A stretch of 64,000 nucleotides of DNA from Cohnella hashimotonis (GCF_030014955.1 NZ_JAGRPV010000001.1:2480001-2544000); one strand, 5' to 3'; positions 8,944-17,817 are shown, counted from the first letter of the stretch. Numbers and translations: made by a program. The notes: generated by a model not told the origin, from the letters alone.

Positions 8944-9632
8944 AGCGGATATTGATCGTCGAGGACGAGCAGGTCATCGGGGAAGTCCAAAAAGATTACT
9001 TGGAAGCGGCCGGCTGCGCCGTCGATATCGCGTCGAGCGGAGACGCGGGGCTGAAGCTGGCGCTCGAGGAGGACTACGATCTGATCGTACTCGACCTGAT
9101 GCTGCCCAAGGTAGACGGCTTCGAGATCTGCAGACAGGTTCGCGAGACCAAAAACATTCCGATCTTAATGGTGTCCGCGCGCAAGGAAGACATCGACAAG
9201 ATCAGAGGTCTTGGGCTGGGCGCGGACGATTATATGACCAAGCCGTTCAGCGTGGCCGAGCTGGTCGCCCGGGTGAAGGCGCATCTGACGAGGTACGATC
9301 GGCTGACGGCTTCCGGGCCGACCAAGCGACCGGAAGAGATCCGCCTGCGCGGCATCCGTATCGACAAGCCGTCGCGCAAGGCGTTCGTGAACGAGCGCGA
9401 GGTTGCGCTGACCTCCAAAGAATACGACCTGCTCCTTTTCCTGGCCTTGCATCCGAACCGCGTCTTCGGCAAAGACGAGCTCTTCGAGAAGATATGGGGG
9501 CTGGACGCAGTCGGAGATACCGCTACCGTCACCGTTTTCATCAGCAAGCTTCGCGAAAAAATCGAGGCCGATCCGTCCAGGCCGCAATATATCGAAACGA
9601 TCTGGGGCGTCGGCTACCGCTTTAACGTATAA
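8940..9632 (+). CDS. OmpR/PhoB-family response regulator
   Basis: A 230-residue two-domain regulator. The receiver domain begins KRILIVEDE and has phospho-acceptor Asp52 (VLDLMLPKVDG) and the conserved Lys of MTKPF. A C-terminal winged helix follows (LTSKEYDLLLFLALHPNRVFGK and VTVFISKLREKI to WGVGYRF). The start at 8940 overlaps the kinase stop; an in-frame start 78 bp upstream inside the kinase is rejected. It should control the adjacent transporter and exported-protein genes, by analogy with BceR/LiaR-like modules; that target assignment is inference. Confidence 0.95.
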   Translation: MKRILIVEDEQVIGEVQKDYLEAAGCAVDIASSGDAGLKLALEEDYDLIVLDLMLPKVDGFEICRQVRETKNIPILMVSARKEDIDKIRGLGLGADDYMTKPFSVAELVARVKAHLTRYDRLTASGPTKRPEEIRLRGIRIDKPSRKAFVNEREVALTSKEYDLLLFLALHPNRVFGKDELFEKIWGLDAVGDTATVTVFISKLREKIEADPSRPQYIETIWGVGYRFNV

Positions 9633-9682
9633 CGCTTCCGTTTCGGAGCGGATTCGACGCGCCGTAAGAAAAGAGGGGGAGC

Positions 9683-10330
9683 ATGATGAAAAACGGAAAA
9701 GCCTGGTGGATCGTTTTGTTTATTTCGCTTGCCGTCATTTTGCCGTTCGCGGCGCCTTATTTTACATTCGATCCGTCAGCCGCGCGCGTGGCGCTTTCTT
9801 CGTCGTCGCTGCAGTTCCCGATCCTGGTCGCGCACATCATAACAGCGCTGATCGCCTTGCTCGTCGGCTTCGTACAATTCCGGGAAACGGTCCGCCGCAG
9901 TCGGCCGATGCTTCACCGCTATGCGGGCCGGCTTTACGTAGCCTGCGTCGGAATTAGCGGCATTCTGGCGATCGCGCTCGTGTTTTATATGGAATCGTTC
10001 ACAAAGGCGGTCGGATTTTTGACGCTGTCGGCCGTGTGGCTCTACGCGACCTGGCGCGGCTATCGCATGGCGCGTTCGGGATCGTTCGATGCGCATCGCA
10101 GATGGATGATCCGCAGCTTCGGGATTACGCTCGTGGCCGTAAGCGGACGAATCGCGGTGCCTTTTTTGCTGCTGCTGTATGCGGTCATCCATGGCTTTTC
10201 GCTTCCCGGGGGCCGCGAAGAAATGGTCGGGCAAGCATTAAACGTCAATATTTGGGTTGGACTCGTGCTGAATCTCATTGCGGTCGAGTGGATCGTGTTG
10301 AAGCCGCCCGCCGCCAGCTCCGAAGCGTAA
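9683..10330 (+). CDS. DUF2306-family membrane protein
   Basis: A 215-residue protein with about six hydrophobic helices. The features LHRYAGRLYV after the second helix and DAHRRWMIRSFGITL before the later helices are typical of DUF2306 proteins, whose function is not established; the paired His-Arg motifs hint at heme or quinone contact but this is unproven. AGAGGGG precedes the ATG-ATG start. It follows the two-component genes by 50 bp and may share their transcript. Confidence 0.8.
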   Translation: MMKNGKAWWIVLFISLAVILPFAAPYFTFDPSAARVALSSSSLQFPILVAHIITALIALLVGFVQFRETVRRSRPMLHRYAGRLYVACVGISGILAIALVFYMESFTKAVGFLTLSAVWLYATWRGYRMARSGSFDAHRRWMIRSFGITLVAVSGRIAVPFLLLLYAVIHGFSLPGGREEMVGQALNVNIWVGLVLNLIAVEWIVLKPPAASSEA

Positions 10331-10631
10331 ACTCCCTCGCCGCGCAACCGTACTTTCCTCGCTTGCAGCAACCCTTGCCATCCGCCACGCCGCTCCAAAC
10401 CACGAAATAAGTGCCCCTAGACCGGCAGCGGTGGGCCAATGATGCACATCGAAATGCTCGTGATCGCGTACAATCCGTCATTCGAAAATTAGAAATCCTC
10501 ACAATATAGATGGCTTCGCACTGTCCAGAACGAACGAAAGACGATAATATGAGGTTAATCTATCATGCTGTGTTTAGGAATGTGACACGAAAAACGGTCG
10601 CGAAAACTCGTTCCCGAAAGGAAGGATCCCG
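10331..10631. other. Gene-free stretch
   Basis: About 300 bp without a convincing coding frame. I see no hairpin with a T-tract and no clear promoter. The last 15 bp hold the GGAAGG ribosome site of the next gene. Confidence 0.5.
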
Positions 10632-12059
10632 ATGAGTATTGAAGCGTTGAACGAGCGCGTTGCAATCGATCTTTCCTACTTGGCGTTCGGAGGCGCAACA
10701 TGGGTCCGCCAGATCCGGCATCCGGAAGGCCATGTCTATGACGCAGTCATCGTCGGCGGCGGACAGAGCGGACTGGGAATCGCCTTCGGCCTTATGCGCG
10801 AGCGAATCTACAATATTTTGATCGTCGACGAAAATCCCGAAGGCATGGAGGGACCATGGGAAACGTACGCCCGCATGATGACGCTGCGTACGCCCAAGCA
10901 TCTGACATCGATCGATCTGGGCGTCCCGTCCTTGACGTTCCGATCGTGGTGGGAAGCGCAGTTTGGTCCCGAAGGCTGGGAGGCGATCGATAAAATTCCC
11001 CGGGGCGACTGGATGAACTACCTGCGCTGGTACCGCAAGGTGCTGAATTTGCCCGTCGTCAACGAGACTAAGCTGACGATGGTGGAGCAGGCAGGGGAAG
11101 GAATCCATAGACTCCGCCTTGAAGGCGCCGGCGCGCCCTCCGTATCGGTGCTGGCTCGCAAGGTCGTGCTGGCAACGGGCATTCAGGGCGGCGGCGAATG
11201 GCATGTCCCGCCGATGATCGCGGACAGCCTGCCGCAGCATCTCTATGCGCATACGTCCCAGAGGATCGATTTCGCTGCGCTTCGCGGCAAAAAAGTAGCG
11301 GTGCTTGGCGGCGGCGCCTCCGCTTTCGACAATGCCAATTTTGCGCTGGACGCGGGCGTTGCCGAGGCGCATGTGTTTGTGCGGCGCCGGGCGCTGCCGC
11401 GGGTCAACCCGATCCGCCAGATGGAAGGCTCGGGTATGATCGAGCGCTTCCCGGCACTGCAGGATGCGGACAAATACGCAGTCATCTCCCACTTTTTCCG
11501 ATTCAACCAACCGCCGACCAACGACACGTTCGAGCGAGCGAGCGCCTGGCCCGGCTTCGCGCTCCACCTGGGCGCGCCGTGGCTCGCGGTTCGGCCCGAT
11601 GGGAACGGCGCGGTCGTGACGACGCCGCAGGGCGACCATTTCTTCGACTTTCTTATCGTCAGCACCGGTCTGCTCACGGACCCTGCGCTTCGTCCCGAGC
11701 TCTCGCGCGTCGAGCGACATATCGCCCGCTGGGGAGACCGCTACGCCGCCCCGGCCGAGCTCGCAAGTCCGCTGCTCGATACGCATCCTTATCTCACGCC
11801 AGGCTTCGCGTTTACAAGCCGCGACGAAGCGGGAAAGGCGCCGCTGCACGGTCTTTTCACCTTCAACTACTCCGCCCTCGTCAGCTGCGGCATATCCGCG
11901 TCCGCGCTGTCCGGCATGAAGTTCGGCATTCCGCGGCTCGTCGCCGCGCTGGCAGACCAGCTGTTCCTCGACGACCGGGAAGAGACGCTCGGCCGCTTTT
12001 ACGGCTACGACGTACAGGAGTTCGTAGGCGAGTGGCCGCGGCGGTCCCAAGAAGCTTAG
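10632..12059 (+). CDS. FAD/NAD(P)-binding oxidoreductase, flavin-monooxygenase-like
   Basis: A 475-residue flavoprotein. The first dinucleotide motif, VIVGGGQSGLGIA, follows an N-terminal extension of ~35 residues; the second, VAVLGGGASAFDNA, lies near residue 224. This two-Rossmann arrangement is that of flavin-containing or Baeyer-Villiger-like monooxygenases and related NAD(P)H-dependent oxidoreductases. The region PWETYARMMTLRTPKHLT resembles a family found beside sugar or siderophore genes, but I cannot name the substrate. GGAAGG precedes the ATG. It is a single-gene unit ending at a strong bidirectional terminator. Confidence 0.8.
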   Translation: MSIEALNERVAIDLSYLAFGGATWVRQIRHPEGHVYDAVIVGGGQSGLGIAFGLMRERIYNILIVDENPEGMEGPWETYARMMTLRTPKHLTSIDLGVPSLTFRSWWEAQFGPEGWEAIDKIPRGDWMNYLRWYRKVLNLPVVNETKLTMVEQAGEGIHRLRLEGAGAPSVSVLARKVVLATGIQGGGEWHVPPMIADSLPQHLYAHTSQRIDFAALRGKKVAVLGGGASAFDNANFALDAGVAEAHVFVRRRALPRVNPIRQMEGSGMIERFPALQDADKYAVISHFFRFNQPPTNDTFERASAWPGFALHLGAPWLAVRPDGNGAVVTTPQGDHFFDFLIVSTGLLTDPALRPELSRVERHIARWGDRYAAPAELASPLLDTHPYLTPGFAFTSRDEAGKAPLHGLFTFNYSALVSCGISASALSGMKFGIPRLVAALADQLFLDDREETLGRFYGYDVQEFVGEWPRRSQEA

Positions 12060-12103
12060 CGATAGCCTTAGATCTTCTGGCCTAAAGCGATAAAAAGCAG
12101 TAA

Positions 12104-12139
12104 AAAAGCGGACTCGCATGAAATGGCGGGTCCGCTTTT
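12104..12139. terminator. Bidirectional terminator
   Basis: A 14-bp stem (AAAAGCGGACTCGC pairing with GCGGGTCCGCTTTT, one G-U) surrounds an 8-nt loop, with A- and T-runs on either side. It sits between the flavoprotein gene and the convergent AraC gene and can serve both. Confidence 0.88.
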
Positions 12140-12264
12140 ACTTGCATGCAACCAATGGAATTGAAGCACCTTCGCATCAAGTAAAACGAGTCAAGCCTCA
12201 TCGAAGGGGATACCGTTCAAACGGGCAAAATCGTCAAATCGCCCGAATCCGAACCGCCCGTTGG

Positions 12265-13101
12265 CTAGCTGCTTTCCGCCGGCGTCGTACCGCGTTCGGT
12301 CGGCGCATGCCCGTAAATATTGCGGTAAGCGCGGAAGAAGGAGGAGTAGTGGCCGAAGCCGGCGCTCAGGGATGCGGCATTCGCAGTCTCGCCCTGCATC
12401 ATGAGCTGCCTGGCGAGCGCGACCCGCTTATGAATCACGTAATTGCCGACGGTCGTGCCGGTCGCCTTGCGGAAAATTTTGTTCAAATGATGCTTGCTGA
12501 CGAAGAAGCGGGCGGACAGCTCGTCCAGGGAGATGTCCTCGGCAATATGGGCGTTCAGGTAGCCGATGATCCGCTCGACGGTCTGTCTGGGACGCTCTTC
12601 GCCTTCTGCGCGGTGGATCGTTCGGCTCATATGGAGCAGCTGGGACAACAGCGCGCCGAGCCGAATTCGCAGCGACACGTCCCTGATGTCTGCGTGCATC
12701 CCGGCGCACGACATGAGCTGCTCGAAAAAGTCCTGAATGCCGAACCGGTCGGCATCGGTAAAATAAATGTCCTTTGGCTTGGCGGCGTCATGGAACGGAG
12801 ACAGCAGCAGCTTCCGCTCCTCGGCCGGCAGGAAGGCCGGATCGAAATGAACCGCATAGCGCTCGTAAGGGCGGTCGCTCTCGACCCTGACCCCATGGAA
12901 CACATTGGACGAGATCAACAGCAGACTATGCGGCGCGGGCACGTACTCGACCCCTTCGACAAGGTAGCTCGCGTCGCCTTCGACAAAATAAAACAGCTCG
13001 TAAAAGTGGTGACAATGCAGTGCGTACGCTTCCGTTCTGCGGCGGTCCAGGCCATGGTGGAAATACACGGAATCGGTAAACAGCTGCGCAATATTACCCA
13101 T
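12265..13101 (-). CDS. AraC-family transcriptional regulator
   Basis: A 278-residue regulator. The N-terminal cupin has HCHHFYELFYFVEG and the classic SLLLISSNVFHG loop. The C-terminal double helix-turn-helix has ISLDELSARFFVSKHHLNKIFRKATG and ends AGFGHYSSFFRAYRNIYGHAP. The start at 13101 has GGAGTGA upstream; an in-frame start 111 bp further out lacks a ribosome site and would run into the divergent promoter. It is divergent from the sugar isomerase/oxidoreductase operon, so it most likely controls it. Confidence 0.9.
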   Translation of the reverse strand: MGNIAQLFTDSVYFHHGLDRRRTEAYALHCHHFYELFYFVEGDASYLVEGVEYVPAPHSLLLISSNVFHGVRVESDRPYERYAVHFDPAFLPAEERKLLLSPFHDAAKPKDIYFTDADRFGIQDFFEQLMSCAGMHADIRDVSLRIRLGALLSQLLHMSRTIHRAEGEERPRQTVERIIGYLNAHIAEDISLDELSARFFVSKHHLNKIFRKATGTTVGNYVIHKRVALARQLMMQGETANAASLSAGFGHYSSFFRAYRNIYGHAPTERGTTPAESS

Positions 13102-13249
13102 ACGTCTCACTCCGTCTTCCTGATGCGACTTCAACACCGCTATATTTGCAATCTCAGTCGTGCTTTTCACAATGGATGCCGATGTTCGAATCATTATACT
13201 TAAAAGTAACATAAATCCCGTATGGATGACGAGGAGGAAGCCGTAAACG

Positions 13250-14008
13250 ATGAAGTTGGGCGCGCAGCTGTATACCGTAAGATCGTATCTTCAGACAGAG
13301 ACGGACATTCGCAGATCCCTTGAAAGGATTGCAAAAATCGGGTTTACGTCGATCCAGGTATCGGCGATGGGCAGCATATCGCCGGAGGTGCTGCGGCGCA
13401 TTTGCGACGATCTTGGCCTGACGATCGCGCTGACTCATGTAAGCGCTGACCGGCTGCTTAACGATACCGAAGCCCTCATCAGGGAGCACGATATTCTGGG
13501 TTGCAAATATATCGGTCTTGGCGCGCTTGCGGAAAAGTACCGGACGACGGAATGGTATGAATACTTCGCAAGCGATTTCCGCAAGGCGGCGGCCTTGATC
13601 GCGGACGCCGGCAAGCTGTTCATGTATCATAACCACAACTTCGAGTGGCAAAAAATCGGCGGCAAGCGGCTGATCGAGCGGCTGATCGAGGATTTCTCGC
13701 CGCAGGAGATGGGGATTACGCTCGACACGTACTGGGTGCAGGCTGCCGGCGCGGACGTCTGCGAATGGATCGCGAAGCTTGCCGACCGCATCCGCTGCGT
13801 TCATCTCAAGGACATGGACGTTCGCGGCATGGAGCAGGTCATGGCGCCGGTGATGGCCGGCAACATGAACTTTACCGCCATTCTGGACGCGATCAAGCAG
13901 GCGGGTACGACCGAATACTTGTTGGTTGAACAGGATACGTGCGAGGGAAGTCCGTTCGATTGCCTGGAGACGAGCTATCGCAATCTCGCAGGACTCGGTT
14001 ATCGCTAG
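13250..14008 (+). CDS. Sugar phosphate isomerase/epimerase (xylose-isomerase-like TIM barrel)
   Basis: A 252-residue protein of the AP-endonuclease-2/xylose-isomerase-like superfamily that includes IolE, IolH and tagatose/allulose epimerases. It starts MKLGAQLYTVR and contains the metal-site motifs MYHNHNFEW, TLDTYWVQAAG, RCVHLKDMD and the late Glu of LLVEQD. GGAGG precedes the ATG. It is the first gene of an operon with two Gfo/Idh/MocA dehydrogenases, an arrangement typical of inositol-like or keto-sugar catabolism. Confidence 0.85.
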   Translation: MKLGAQLYTVRSYLQTETDIRRSLERIAKIGFTSIQVSAMGSISPEVLRRICDDLGLTIALTHVSADRLLNDTEALIREHDILGCKYIGLGALAEKYRTTEWYEYFASDFRKAAALIADAGKLFMYHNHNFEWQKIGGKRLIERLIEDFSPQEMGITLDTYWVQAAGADVCEWIAKLADRIRCVHLKDMDVRGMEQVMAPVMAGNMNFTAILDAIKQAGTTEYLLVEQDTCEGSPFDCLETSYRNLAGLGYR

Positions 14009-14035
14009 CATTTTATTCCGAACAGGGGAGCGTTT

Positions 14036-15202
14036 ATGATGAAGCAACTGAAGCTCGGTATCATCGGCATGGGGAACATGGGATCCTCGCATGCGAAAAA
14101 CATAGCGGCGGGCGCCATACCCGAAGTGCTGCTGGCCGCGGTGGCCGAGCGCGAACCGGACCGGCTCGCGCAGGCCAAAGCTTACCTGCCCGCGCAGACC
14201 GCACTGTTCGATACGCCGGAGGCGCTCATGGACAGCGGGCTGTGCGACGCCGTCTTAATCGCGACGCCGCACTATGAGCATCCGGAGCTCGCGATCAAGG
14301 CTTTCGACCGCGGCCTGCACGTGCTGTGCGAGAAGCCGGCGGGCGTATACGCCAAGCAGGTGCGGGAGATGAACGAGCGGGCAGCGTCGAGCGGCGTTGT
14401 GTTCGCGATGATGTTCAACCAGCGGACGAACCCGGTTTACCGCAAGATGCACGAGCTGGTGAACGGCGGCGAGCTTGGCGCGATCAAGCGCGTCAACTGG
14501 ATCATCACGGACTGGTACCGGACGCAAGTGTACTACGATTCGGGCAGCTGGCGGGCGACCTGGGCCGGCGAAGGGGGCGGGGTGCTGCTCAACCAGTGTC
14601 CGCACAACCTGGACCTGCTGCAGTGGATTTGCGGGATGCCGCGCCGCGTCCGCGCCTTCTGCCATAACGGCAAATGGCACGATATCGAAGTCGAGGACGA
14701 CGTGACCGCTTATCTTGAATTCGAGAACGGCGCGACCGGCGTATTCGTGACGAGCACGGCGGATTGTCCGGGCACGAACCGGCTTGAGATCACGCTTGAT
14801 TGGGGCAAGCTCGTCTGCGAAAACGATAAGCTCACGCTCTACAAGCTCGATCGCAACGAGCGCGAATTCTGCTACGACAAAACCGTCGGCGGCTTCGAGC
14901 GTCCATCCGCGACCGTGCACGAAATTGCCGCCGAAGGCGAGAATCCGCAGCATCTGGGCGTCATCGCCGCCTTTGCAGGATGCATTTTGAACGGCACACC
15001 GCTAACGGCGGACGGCGCGGAGGGCATTCGCAGTCTCGAGCTGTCCAACGCGATGCATTTGTCCAGCTGGCTTGAGCGCACGGTAGACATGCCGCCGGAC
15101 GAGGAGCTCTTCCTCGCGGAGCTGAACAAGCGCGCGGCCGCGTCGCGGCATAAAACGGGAACAGGCGCGGTCTTCAGTACGGAAGGGAGCTACGGATCAT
15201 GA
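14036..15202 (+). CDS. Gfo/Idh/MocA-family oxidoreductase (1)
   Basis: A 388-residue NAD(P)-dependent dehydrogenase. The Rossmann motif is LGIIGMGNMGSSHA and the conserved CEKPAG lies near residue 102. The middle active-site region has GGGVLLNQCPHNLDLLQWICG, in which the conserved HNLD helix is clear. The family oxidises or epimerises sugars and cyclitols. The ATG-ATG start is preceded by GGGAG; the stop overlaps the next start (ATGA). Being paired with a second member and a TIM-barrel isomerase suggests sequential oxidation and reduction through a keto-sugar. Confidence 0.88.
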   Translation: MMKQLKLGIIGMGNMGSSHAKNIAAGAIPEVLLAAVAEREPDRLAQAKAYLPAQTALFDTPEALMDSGLCDAVLIATPHYEHPELAIKAFDRGLHVLCEKPAGVYAKQVREMNERAASSGVVFAMMFNQRTNPVYRKMHELVNGGELGAIKRVNWIITDWYRTQVYYDSGSWRATWAGEGGGVLLNQCPHNLDLLQWICGMPRRVRAFCHNGKWHDIEVEDDVTAYLEFENGATGVFVTSTADCPGTNRLEITLDWGKLVCENDKLTLYKLDRNEREFCYDKTVGGFERPSATVHEIAAEGENPQHLGVIAAFAGCILNGTPLTADGAEGIRSLELSNAMHLSSWLERTVDMPPDEELFLAELNKRAAASRHKTGTGAVFSTEGSYGS

Positions 15203-16278
15203 CCGAAACGCAAAAGAAAGACGGCATGAACTACGCGCCGAAGGGCAAGCCGAGTCCCGTGGTCTCGCCGGGCGAATTCGCGTTCGCGGCGATGGCGCTC
15301 GATCACGGCCATATTTACGGCATGACGAACGGACTGACTGAGGCCGGCGCGACGCTCAAGTGGGTGTACGACCGCGACCGGGAGAAGGCGGAGCGCTTCG
15401 CGAAATCGTTCCCCGGCGTTAAGATCGCGGACGGCGAGTCCGAGATTTTGGACGATCCGCAGATCCGGCTCGTCGCGGCTGCGGCGGTGCCTTCCGAGCG
15501 CTGCGCGCTGGGCCTGCGCGTCATGGAAGCCGGCAAGGACTACTTCACGGACAAGACGCCGTTCACGACGCTTGCGCAGCTTGCGTCCGCGCGTCAGAAG
15601 GCCACGGAGACCGGTCGCAAGTATATGGTCTATTACAGCGAACGGATTCACTCGGAGGCAGGCGTGTACGCGGGACAGCTCGTGAAGGACGGCGCGATCG
15701 GGCGCGTGCTTCAGGTCATCGGGCTCGGTCCGCACCGGCTGAACGCGCCGTCGCGACCGGAATGGTTCTTTCAAAAGGAAAAGTACGGCGGCATTCTGTG
15801 CGACATCGGCAGTCATCAGATCGAGCAGTTTCTATATTACGCCGGCTGCGCGGACGCGAAGGTGCTGCAAAGCAAGGTGTCGAATTACGCGAATCCGGAT
15901 TACCCGGAGCTGGAAGACTTCGGGGACGCGACGCTTGTCGGGGACAACGGGGCCACGCAGTACTTTCGCGTCGACTGGTTGACGCCGGACGGTCTCGGTA
16001 CCTGGGGTGACGGCCGCACGACGATTCTCGGCACCGAAGGCTATATCGAGCTGCGCAAGTACGTCGATATCGCGCGCGATGCTACAGGCGACCATGTATA
16101 CTTGGTCAATCGGGAAGGCGAATTCCACGAAGCAGTGGGCGGCAAGGTCGGCTTTCCTTTTTTCGGCGAGCTGATCCTGGATTGCATCCATCGTACCGAA
16201 CGGGCCATGACGCAGGCGCATGCCTTCAAGGCAGCGGAGCTCTGCCTCGTCGCTCAGGATCAGGCCATTCGCATCTGA
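15199..16278 (+). CDS. Gfo/Idh/MocA-family oxidoreductase (2), atypical N-terminus
   Basis: A 359-residue protein. The usual GxGxxG is replaced: after a ~30-residue leader the Rossmann strand reads FAFAAMALDHGHIYGMTNGL, and the EKP motif is replaced by FTDKTPF. The C-terminal alpha/beta domain retains a GGILCDIGSHQIEQFLYY helix, matching the family's G-x-x-x-D-x-G-x-H-x-x-D/Q. These changes are seen in a divergent subgroup usually sitting beside a canonical Gfo/Idh enzyme. It overlaps gene 1 by 4 nt and ends before a strong terminator. Confidence 0.82.
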   Translation: MTETQKKDGMNYAPKGKPSPVVSPGEFAFAAMALDHGHIYGMTNGLTEAGATLKWVYDRDREKAERFAKSFPGVKIADGESEILDDPQIRLVAAAAVPSERCALGLRVMEAGKDYFTDKTPFTTLAQLASARQKATETGRKYMVYYSERIHSEAGVYAGQLVKDGAIGRVLQVIGLGPHRLNAPSRPEWFFQKEKYGGILCDIGSHQIEQFLYYAGCADAKVLQSKVSNYANPDYPELEDFGDATLVGDNGATQYFRVDWLTPDGLGTWGDGRTTILGTEGYIELRKYVDIARDATGDHVYLVNREGEFHEAVGGKVGFPFFGELILDCIHRTERAMTQAHAFKAAELCLVAQDQAIRI

Positions 16279-16319
16279 TTGCGTTTGGTTCGGCATTTAT
16301 GCTTTTATCCATTCAGAAG

Positions 16320-16358
16320 AAGCGGTCCGCCCCGTCGCCGGGATGCGGACCGCTTTTC
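16320..16358. terminator. Terminator after the Gfo/Idh operon
   Basis: An 11-bp stem (AAGCGGTCCGC with GCGGACCGCTT) encloses an inner CCCG/CGGG pairing and is followed by TTTC. It is strong for the plus strand and may also serve the convergent small gene. Confidence 0.85.
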
Positions 16359-16378
16359 GATTTGCGCAGGAGCGCTTG

Positions 16379-16744
16379 TCAGACGACCAGAAATCCCGGA
16401 GGCAAGCAGCCAGTACGGCGGATCATCTTTATCTGCTCGTGCTTTAAGCAGTAGCGCGAGATGATGAGAGAGCCGGGGCCGCGTCCGCCGAACAAGCATT
16501 TCAGATCCGGAATGTTCGTCGTGCCGCGATAGATACGGAATTTCCCCTGGAAGTCGGGCCGGCTGAAGAGCACGAGCGTTGCTTCCCGGCTCGGCGAGAA
16601 GAAGCGAAGGCTTCCGAGATGGCTGTACAGGCGTCTCAAATCGCGAAGCGCCCGGTTGCCCCGCCATACGTAACGGCAGCCTTTGTAGTTTTTCTGGCTG
16701 AATAAGGAAAGCCTCGGGTAGACCTGCGATATCGTAGCGCGCAT
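16379..16744 (-). CDS. Small beta/gamma-crystallin-like protein
   Basis: A 121-residue protein. AAGGAGGT lies nine bases before the ATG at 16744; a GTG 12 bp upstream is in frame but sits inside that ribosome site. Two half-similar segments each read aromatic-rich strand, G, then YxxRG: LFSQKNYKGCRYVWRG (~15-30) and LFSRPDFQGKFRIYRG (~58-73). Each is followed by a short helix/loop and a GSLRFFS or GSLIIS strand. This is the pattern of Greek-key beta/gamma-crystallin motifs. The protein is basic and has no signal peptide. Bacterial crystallin-like proteins often bind calcium in stress or spores; function here is unknown. Confidence 0.6.
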   Translation of the reverse strand: MRATISQVYPRLSLFSQKNYKGCRYVWRGNRALRDLRRLYSHLGSLRFFSPSREATLVLFSRPDFQGKFRIYRGTTNIPDLKCLFGGRGPGSLIISRYCLKHEQIKMIRRTGCLPPGFLVV

Positions 16745-16845
16745 TGGCGTATCCACCTCCTTCCCTCCCCATAGGATATGGCGCGGGCGGACAGGCTGAC
16801 TGGGGGAGAGGCGCGCGGTAAACGCCTGATTTCGCCGAATTGAGC

Positions 16846-16875
16846 TTGACAGCGGGCACTAAATCAAACTAATAT
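16846..16875 (+). promoter_or_regulatory. Sigma-A-type promoter for the LysR gene
   Basis: TTGACA at 16846-16851 and TAATAT at 16870-16875 are separated by 18 bp, 37 bp upstream of the LysR start. Confidence 0.6.
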
Positions 16876-16911
16876 TACCTCCAAACACGGAATAATAAGG
16901 AGGGATATGAA

Positions 16912-17817
16912 TTGAATATCGAAAATATCGAAGCCTTCGTGCACGTTCTTCATTACGGCAGCTTCAACAAAGCGGCGGAAGCGCTTTTTCTGTCTCAGCC
17001 ATCTGTTACGGCGCGGATTCAATCGCTCGAGCGCGAGCTGGACTGCCAGCTGTTCGACCGGGTGGGCAAACAGGTGCTGCTGACGAACAAAGGCAAGCTG
17101 TTCAGGCCGTACGCCGAGCAGCTGCTCGATACGTACCGCAAGGGCAAGCAGCAGGTTCGGCAGACGCAAGCCGCCAAGGAAGAGGTGCGGATCGGTTGTA
17201 CCGTTTCGGCAGCTCAATATTTGCTGCCGCTGATTCTTCCTGCGTTCAGAAGAAAACACCCCGCGCTGCGGCTGAAGCTGACGACGGCGACTTCCGAGGA
17301 GATCGGCGCGCGCGTGCTGTCCAAGGAGCTCGACATCGGCTTCGTCCGCAAATTCAATCATCCCGGCCTCCATTCCGCCGTCCTGTACGAGGATCCGATC
17401 CGTCTATACGTTCACAGCGAGCACGCGCTGGCGACCAACCCGCAGCCTCGCATCGAGGACCTCTCGCGGGAGCCGCTTCTCTTTTTCGAGTGCGGCGCGC
17501 TCGACTGGCTGCGCATTCACCGCGTTTTCGAGAGCCAGGGGCTGCTGCCCAATCTGATTCTGCAGACGGACAACGCCGAGACGGCCAAGCGTCTGCTGCT
17601 GCAGCAGGAAGGCATCTGCTTCCTGCCTGGCATGAGCGTCCGCCGCGAGGAGCGCGAAGGAACGCTCGTTCCGATCGGTTTTCAGGAGACTGCTGGCATC
17701 GGTCTGATGACGAGTCTGATTAACGGGCAAGGGGAAAACGAAGCGTTCGCGCGCTCGTTAAAAGAGATCGCAGCCCAGGTGCTATCGGGCGCGGATTCCG
17801 CTTATCGGATAGTGTGA
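16912..17817 (+). CDS. LysR-family regulator of the S-compound operon (YtlI-like by context)
   Basis: A 301-residue LysR protein with an N-terminal winged helix (NIEAFVHVLHYGSFNKAAEALFLSQPSVTARIQSLERELDCQLF, given here as residues 4-47) and a type-2 periplasmic-binding-like effector domain. The start is TTG at 16912 with AAGGAGG at 16898-16904. The overlapping ATG at 16907 runs only Met-Asn-stop. It directly precedes, in the same direction, the tcy-like operon; in B. subtilis the LysR gene ytlI sits beside the equivalent operon and activates it. A LysR box and promoter follow the gene. Confidence 0.85.
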   Translation: MNIENIEAFVHVLHYGSFNKAAEALFLSQPSVTARIQSLERELDCQLFDRVGKQVLLTNKGKLFRPYAEQLLDTYRKGKQQVRQTQAAKEEVRIGCTVSAAQYLLPLILPAFRRKHPALRLKLTTATSEEIGARVLSKELDIGFVRKFNHPGLHSAVLYEDPIRLYVHSEHALATNPQPRIEDLSREPLLFFECGALDWLRIHRVFESQGLLPNLILQTDNAETAKRLLLQQEGICFLPGMSVRREEREGTLVPIGFQETAGIGLMTSLINGQGENEAFARSLKEIAAQVLSGADSAYRIV

